A DNA stretch of 64,000 nt from Melitaea cinxia. Its lineage: Eukaryota > Arthropoda > Insecta > Lepidoptera > Nymphalidae. Shown here piece after piece: positions 57,973 to 64,000 of this stretch. The DNA is taken from assembly GCF_905220565.1 (NCBI RefSeq), contig NC_059399.1, positions 15,740,501 through 15,804,500 of the forward strand, in the 5' to 3' direction. The notes beneath the pieces were generated by a model. It saw nothing but the letters and a program-made list of their open reading frames with translations, was not told the origin of the DNA and searched no databases. The stretch's first letter is position 1; every line of letters begins with the position of its first letter. The position numbers and the translations under genes were made by a program.

Positions 57973-58423
57973 CAAAATATAAATAACTTCTAATTAACCT
58001 ATTTAAGGCAACAAAAATTAACGCAAAAACATATCACCATTATACAGAGGTACAGAAACACTTTTTTGCAATGTAAAGGTATACACATGTACAGTCTCAA
58101 TTATAGATGAATCAAATAATTCGCTAGTGACAAATAAAGGTGTATTGCAGAATATAGGCGGCAATTAGCGCGGCTATCTATGCCAAATGTCGAAAACATC
58201 TGCTCGGTCGACAAAAGGCGGTCGAGGTAAGGCGCTTAGTATAAATATACATGTATTCGTTTTTTTTTTGTTACTCGGTCTGTGATGCAGACATTCTACT
58301 CAACGCGTTGACATGTTTCATTAATGAGTGGACGAGATTGGAATGAGTTACTTTGGAATTTTCGTTACACTTAACTCGATCGTTTAGCTAGCCTAACGAC
58401 TGGTTTCTATAATAAAATCTATT
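57973..58423. other. AT-rich DNA, nothing seen
   Basis: No gene or repeat was recognised. Confidence 0.4.
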
Positions 58424-58612
58424 GACTAGCCAGTTGGCGCAGTGGGGTTATGACTTCGATTCCCACCCCGAGTCTGGGTGTAGTATATATATTTATTCAT
58501 TTATAAACGTATTATGTATAAGTATGTTTTAAAAAAAAAAAGCTTTGCTGCTTACTTGAGGAACAGACGACCGTGTGTGTATTGTGTTGATATTTAGTTA
58601 TTTTATTATTTT
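58424..58612 (+). mobile_element. tRNA-derived SINE, family A, shortened head
   Basis: A-box region 'gccagttggcgcagtgggg', then directly the B-box region 'cttcgattcccaccccgagtctgggtgtag'. About 25 bp between the boxes is missing. The tail has 'tttgctgcttacttgaggaacagacgaccgtgtgtgtatt'. Confidence 0.75.
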
Positions 58613-59317
58613 TATCTATAGGCTGATGATCTCGGAAAAACTGTCTACAGAATTTGTTCAAAAAAGTAAAATGATAAAAACTTAACAGATCAAAATTTTT
58701 ATTAGGATCACATTTAACACGACCTCTCCAATTATAAGATAACCCCTCCTTTTAATTCTGCTAAGCATTTTGCAGGAGCCAATCTAAATATATGTTTCAT
58801 AAAGAACAACGCGCATAACAAATAAACCACACGTGCTATATACTTCTATAATTAAACATTTTATCTCATCTGTTCCCACTTTAGACGTGAAAATTGAATT
58901 GGCCCGATGAACATATCTCGTTGGTACAATGCTGTACCGCAAATTAACAATTTTTTTTGATTAGTTAGGTAATGTTTTGTTTCTGAATTAGTGTCCTTCT
59001 TCATTTAGTCGATTAAACCAGGCAGGCACCAATCAAAATTGAATTACTCCTGTTTGATTAATTTAGCCTATAACGTCCCACACTATACTTATAGGAGGGT
59101 GCTTTTTCTTTATAGAAGTTTCGCACCTTAAGCCACCAATATGCACCTTTGCGGTTAACCGCTACATTTTTTTTCAAACTAGTTTTTTATCAGAGTAAAA
59201 TTTTAAAAGTATCTTTATCACTAATCGTTAATATAATGTTCTAAATAAAAATTAAAAATAGTAAACTAATTTCGAGTTAAACTGTTACAGTTTTAAATAT
59301 TTTATCATAAAAAAGAT
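58613..59317. other. AT-rich DNA with a SINE family B scrap
   Basis: 59063-59130 ('gcctataacgtcccacacta...ggagggtgctttttctttatagaag') resembles the minus-strand 3' end of family B, much diverged. Nothing else was recognised. Confidence 0.4.
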
Positions 59318-59512
59318 TTAGATTTTCCTCTCAAAATGTCCAGCAGAACCTTCAACGAAGGTAACATCCTGCATCAACGAATAAACTTCCTTAGAAACAT
59401 TTTCCTGCATTCGATCTCGGCAGGTCGTTTACAATGCCGGACAAAAAGTACCATTAATTTCTTCCGCGATACTGCGAATGTTGCGATAACGACAATCGAT
59501 TGTTTGATACAT
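59318..59512 (-). pseudogene. Possible decayed coding fragment, unknown
   Basis: The minus-strand frame from the ATG at 59512 to the TAA at 59318 has one internal TAA. Its composition is otherwise balanced on both sides of the stop ('IDCRYRNIRSIAEEINGTF', then 'RMQENVSKEVYSLMQDVTFV'). Possible sources are an old gene copy, an exon pair with a donor at the stop (ATT/GTAAAC), or a transposon scrap. The plus-strand 60-codon frame is then its shadow. No family is recognised. Confidence 0.25.
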
Positions 59513-59639
59513 ATATAATTACAAGAGAAATTATAGAAGAAATTTTCTACTGAAGACTTTTATTTCCTTAACAATCTTTAGGCCATAATTCTGTACGCGT
59601 GATATGTATTTTTATATAAGAAAATAAGTTAAAATTCGC

Positions 59640-59712
59640 ACAAGGTCATATGCTCCTAACGTAAACAACTTAATGACATTATTTTAGGTAATAGCCGGCT
59701 AATAGATATACT
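59640..59712 (-). mobile_element. SINE family A, tail fragment
   Basis: 'cataTGCTCCTAACGTAAACAACTTAATGACATTATTTTAGGTAATAGCCGGCTAATAG' lines up with the minus-strand tail of the copy at 13303-13375. Confidence 0.55.
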
Positions 59713-59799
59713 TAGGTCCATATTTGGGTTTTTCTTTCATAAATACAAACTTATAGGGCTACAATCGAAACAATCGACCAAGTCACTCAAATAACTTAA

Positions 59800-61010
59800 G
59801 AGCCATTTCACAAAAATCGGTAACAATCCGCGAAATTGTAATATTTTGACGTCGTTAATCTCAGTGTTGGATGCAATAATGTAATTTATATTCTTGAAAT
59901 ATAATAGAGCAACCTTTGTTGTAGTCCATAGTCAGATCAGAATTTTGATTTATATTATGTGTATAAAATTATTAACCTTTTCATCAGCCTCCTCCCTGGG
60001 TAAATGGTCGCAATGTATACTTTGAAGTCCTACTTTTCAATAACCTCTACGTTGAAACCATTTTAAAAAAATATCATAATATGTGGAATATAATTTTGTT
60101 GTCCACTATCATAGATTTTTATTCCATTTGTATCTCTATTAAACGATAAAAAAAATTTAAAGTTACGAATATTTTCCAAATAAGTACAATTTTAAAAGCG
60201 ATATTTCTCTTAGAAAACTAAGAAATTTTAACGAACTATCTTCATCAAAGTAAACTTACATCATTAAAAATACAAAAAAAAAAAATAATTAAAAGATGTA
60301 ATTATTTTTAATACATTTTATATTAAATAATAAAAAGATAGTATATATTGCCACGCATCAAGCCCGGTAAATCAGTCGAGCGCTAGCGCTCTTAGAGGTA
60401 AGGTCCACGCCAAATTATGCGCAGCCGTCTCTTTCGCTCACACGCGCCAAGCGCCTGTTGTTATAGCGGATAAAACGCATTTGATACTTTCATAATAAAA
60501 TATAAATAAAATAAACATATTACGAAAATGACTGTAAAATAATATAATGATAATTTCTGTAAACAAATGTATAATTTAATTTTCTTTTCTCACACTATCA
60601 ATACAAATAGGCATTTCAATCTGTTTGTCTTGTTATTTGTTAATTAATATGTTTGTCGGTGTCGATTTAATTAAATGCTTTTTTATTCATATCGTAAATA
60701 TTAGATTCATTCGTAAACTGAAAAAACTAAATCAATTTTAAAAAAATGTTTCATAAAATTGATTTTTTTAATTTTATTTTAAATTTATTGACTGTTGTTA
60801 TATAACATACTTGAAATTTTTAACAAATTAATTATGTAAAAAACATTTTATACCATAGTTATAATTTTTATTATACATCAGAAAATGATCACGATGGTCT
60901 TTTGGTTGTCACACTATACGTACTAGCACAAAGATCGCGCGGCTCGTACGACTCGCGCGATGCGACCAAATTTACCTAAACTTGCAGAGCGTAAAATTGT
61001 GAAATGGCTC
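59800..61010. mobile_element. TTAA-flanked TIR element, 1.2 kb, non-autonomous
   Basis: Ends GAGCCATTTCACAA (59800-59813) and TTGTGAAATGGCTC (60997-61010) are perfect 14-bp inverse copies, bounded on both sides by TTAA (59796-59799 and 61011-61014). TTAA duplication is typical of piggyBac and Kolobok-type transposons. These ends are not the CCC type of piggyBac. The interior is AT-rich with two GC-rich islands (60357-60470 and 60925-60965) and has no transposase frame. Confidence 0.8.
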
Positions 61011-61014
61011 TTAA

Positions 61015-63513
61015 TAATAGTACTTACTAATCTAGACGCTTATCTTTCCGTCACATTTTAAGTCCACCCCTAATCGATAAACTTGGCATTTTTGTAAGAA
61101 GAACCAAACTGGACAGAAAACAATTCATGAAGTAGACAATAATAACACAGTTATTACTATTTTATGCTTAGAACAATCGCCAAAGATAATTAGACGCCGC
61201 ACGAATGTACAATCAGATAAAAGTAATCGCTTAAAACGGAGGAAGCTGACCAAAGCCTCTATTATTTATTATCATAGAGTAGAGACGTTTACCTACCATT
61301 TCTGATTTTGTTTTGATGTTATTGCGTCAAGTTACATGCGCAAGTCATGGTCGTATTATGTCGTATAGAATCGCATCGCGTCGTTTCTTGTTTTTCGTCG
61401 TTGACCCAACCCTCGACCTAGTAGCGGAGTTACCTTAACCTAATATGATAAGATAATTTGATGTGTGTGTATTAATAGAGTGAAAGCAACGTAAGATTAC
61501 AAAACACATAAGTCAGGCAATAATTTCGAAAAGTAAACCTGTCCACGATTTTATGCTTTATGTAAAACGACTATGAAATTATCCACCTTCTTTCAATATT
61601 TTACTCATTAATGTTTAAGAAAAAATATTGAAATTTTGTTTCTAATAGATATTAAGAGGCAGCTTTTAAAAAAATACCTGAATTATTTCCATAATTTGTT
61701 CTTATAAATATAAAATGAAGAATACTTCGTATAAAATACACAGTGAAGGTTATATATATTAACTGCGCATTAAGATATAATAACAAAAGAGTTTTTACAT
61801 TTACTTTTCGCTTCACGATCGTTAATTTAACTTCACAAGAATTGTAAGATAAATATAGAAGTAATTACTTAAAAGCTAAAACAAAGAAACCCAAAGTTAG
61901 AAAAGATAATAAATACATGCATACTTAATGATATCTATAAAAAAACTAGTTGGCAACATTCAAAAACGTTGGCAGTTCCACCTAAAAAAAAAAAAAATAC
62001 ACCATCGCTTTCCACCTTCGACTATAAGTAGATTTTATCAATGTAGGTACATAAATTGCCTAAAAGTAAAGGTGCAAATTTTTAGTTCCACTTAGCTGTA
62101 ACTATGCCTATAAATTACAAAACATCTTCAATATATTTCGTACAAAAAATATTATACGTACAAGAATATTGTAAGTTATTAAGCAGTTGCATCATATTAG
62201 CGATGATATAATTAACTACAAAAGAAAGGCGTACGTAATATGTACAATTTTACAACGTTATCTTTAATAGGGATTGTGAAGTGTTACTTAGCAATTCATC
62301 TGCAACTGAATGTATTGTCAAAACAACTATATAACTACCATTATTCCATTATTAAAGTAAGCAATATTAATACCATTTATAAAGCAAGCAAAAAGCAAAA
62401 AAAAAAAAAAAAAAAAAATGGAAGATAAAAAATTAAATTAGGATTGTATTGAAATATTCGAAAGTTTTACTATTAATTATAGTAAAAACAAAAACGAGCA
62501 AAAACTAGCATACAATCAATTAATAGCAATTAAAGAGATCACCCATAAAAATGAAACCGCAGAAAATCAACATTAAAACATAAATGACTTTCGTATTAAC
62601 TGTACAATGACAGTTTGAGGTCATCTACTAGCGAATGTAGTCACTGTTCAATCTGTTCATCAAATTAATAACATTCGACAAATGAGCACAGATTGTCCAG
62701 TGAATCTTGACAAAAAAAAGTAGTAATTAAAGATGGGGCCTAACGATCAGAGAGCATCGCCTATTGTTAAATAGTTACTGATGCCGTTAGATACCTTCAA
62801 AATTTAGAGGAGTTGCGAGTGCGTTATCGGTCTAGGGAAAAGGTGCCTTGTACACGACAGACATCTATTTTGGCAAAACAATTCCATTTACCCGTCTCCA
62901 TAATTACGATTCATATCGCGTTTGAATATGAGGACAAATATTGTCAGGACATCCATTATTTAGTAGTTTTTCTTTCAGAAGTAACCTTAGCAATATTTAT
63001 GGAATTTTTTAGGGAAATTCCTGGTACGCAGTAAAATAATATCAATTTGGATTCATATATTTTAACGGATGTATTTTATTATAATAATTTGCGAGCATTA
63101 TTCTTATTGTAAATAAAGACAAGATTTTATGGAACATGGATTTTGAGATTCAGTGTTTCGTATTATCATGTGACCGGAAATAATATTAAAACACACAATA
63201 TGAAATCAAATACAAAACATGCTAGCGACGGGTACAAAATTCGTTATAATCTTGGATCGACTCATAATTACTAACGTTCAGGTTAACGAGCTAGTCTAAA
63301 TTTAACTCAAAATTGCACCGTAAACGCATTTCCGGAAAGGGATTAATCAGGTTTCTTATATCATTATTCACACGTTAAGACGAAAATAAATGGACCACGT
63401 AGCTACAGTACCATTTCCGTTATGGACAAGAATAGAGATCGGAGTTTAGGTTCAGATAGAGAAATTTCTTTCATTTTTTTAATGATACTTTTAATAGGGG
63501 TTAAAGACTTTTA
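61015..63513. other. AT-rich DNA, no supported gene
   Basis: Holds a poly(A) run at about 62397-62418. Frames at 62240-62428 and 62813-63034 are short and unrecognised. Confidence 0.4.
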
Positions 63514-63768
63514 TTACGATATATATCGATTAAAAATCATCACGTTTCTACTCATTATAACGTTGTGGTAATTATAAATATCAGCCAATACATTATTTAT
63601 CGAAGGTGCGTTCGGTGCTGTGGCTACAGCAACTGGTTCTTGTATAAGCGGTCTCAGAGCGTCCCAGACTAATATTTGTGTAGGCCCTACAGCAGTTTTG
63701 TTGTCTGGAAGTTTACAATGTGTGTAATTCCAGACCGCAAAAGACAAATAGAACTAGCTTCCTACAAG
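63514..63768 (-). CDS. Coding-like minus-strand frame, unknown
   Basis: The frame is open from just below 63768 to 63514 and has balanced composition in its first two thirds ('FAVWNYTHCKLPDNKTAVG', 'TQILVWDALRPLIQEPVAV'). No ATG opens it. Upstream on the minus strand a pyrimidine-rich tract (cttttgtctccccctcttgtag) precedes a further AG at 63754-63755, so it may be an exon starting at 63753. It is not recognised as any family. Transposon remnant or chance remain possible. Confidence 0.3.
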
Positions 63769-64000
63769 AGGGGGAGACAAAAGATGGAAGGGGTTTAAAA
63801 GGTGAGTGTAAAGAATTAAAAAGAGTATGGACCTTTAAAAAGTTTGCAACTACTGATTAAGAGTCCGCCAACACTATCGACCGGCAGAAATTTTACCGTC
63901 TCTCGCAGCAAAAGTTCGGCTAAGACATTTTCGTTCTTATAATATAACTTTTATTCGTAAAATGTCTTATTTCCGAAGCAATCTAACCTCTTTGTTAAGA
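63769..64000. other. Window end, no supported feature
   Basis: A near-perfect donor-like AAAAG/GTGAGTG lies at 63801 on the plus strand, but no open exon leads into it. Confidence 0.35.

Noticed and set aside
62397..62418. Poly(A) run as the end of a processed gene copy
   Set aside because: No target duplication and no recognisable coding sequence upstream.
1..64000. CRISPR array, prokaryotic operon or rRNA
   Set aside because: No regularly spaced repeats with unique spacers, no ribosome-site-led gene clusters; all features are eukaryotic.

Overview
The window is AT-rich insect nuclear DNA, most likely from a butterfly or moth. The main evidence is the repeat set: tRNA-derived SINEs with lepidopteran-type bodies, SINE-like units ending in (TGA)n, LINE 3' tails with an 'agcgataag' box, Helitron-like elements ending CTAG, and a hAT element encoding a zinc-finger MYM-type-1-like transposase. 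It is not a prokaryotic window: there are no operons, no rRNA and no intact tRNA genes. Nearly every short open reading frame is a chance frame in AT-rich DNA.

Layout. 1-23.6 kb is gene-poor and holds scattered SINEs, LINE tails, one Helitron-like element (17.45 kb), a TIR-bounded repeat (14.8 kb) and a GC-rich inverted repeat (19.3-19.7 kb). At 23.63-26.55 kb lies an internally deleted DNA transposon with 18-bp terminal inverted repeats, a 4-bp target duplication, ten copies of a 12-mer and a decayed transposase frame. At 28.26-29.34 kb is another TIR element, invaded by a retrocopy that starts with a U2 snRNA-like 5' end. At 32.88-36.72 kb is a nearly complete hAT transposon whose 8-bp target duplication and split host SINE fix its ends to the base. 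From 37.1 to 41.7 kb four Helitron-like elements cluster. From 40.2 to 43.4 kb the plus strand shows the best hint of a host gene: a non-coding exon with strong splice signals, then an exon encoding a secretion signal peptide, which splices in frame over a 104-bp intron into a second short coding exon. The remainder (43.4-64 kb) is gene-poor again, with an inverted pair of LINE tails, a short GC-rich insert flanked by a perfect 14-bp repeat, a TTAA-flanked 1.2-kb element and more SINEs.

The genes do not form a pathway. The two long minus-strand frames are the DNA-binding and catalytic halves of one hAT transposase, interrupted by a short stop-containing gap. The nested insertions give relative ages: SINE before hAT at 32.7-36.8 kb, SINE before TGA-tailed unit at 13.3-13.9 kb, TIR repeat before TGA-tailed unit at 54.6-55.3 kb, and transposon before LINE at 24.3 kb. 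Family names come from recognition by eye; no database search was run.
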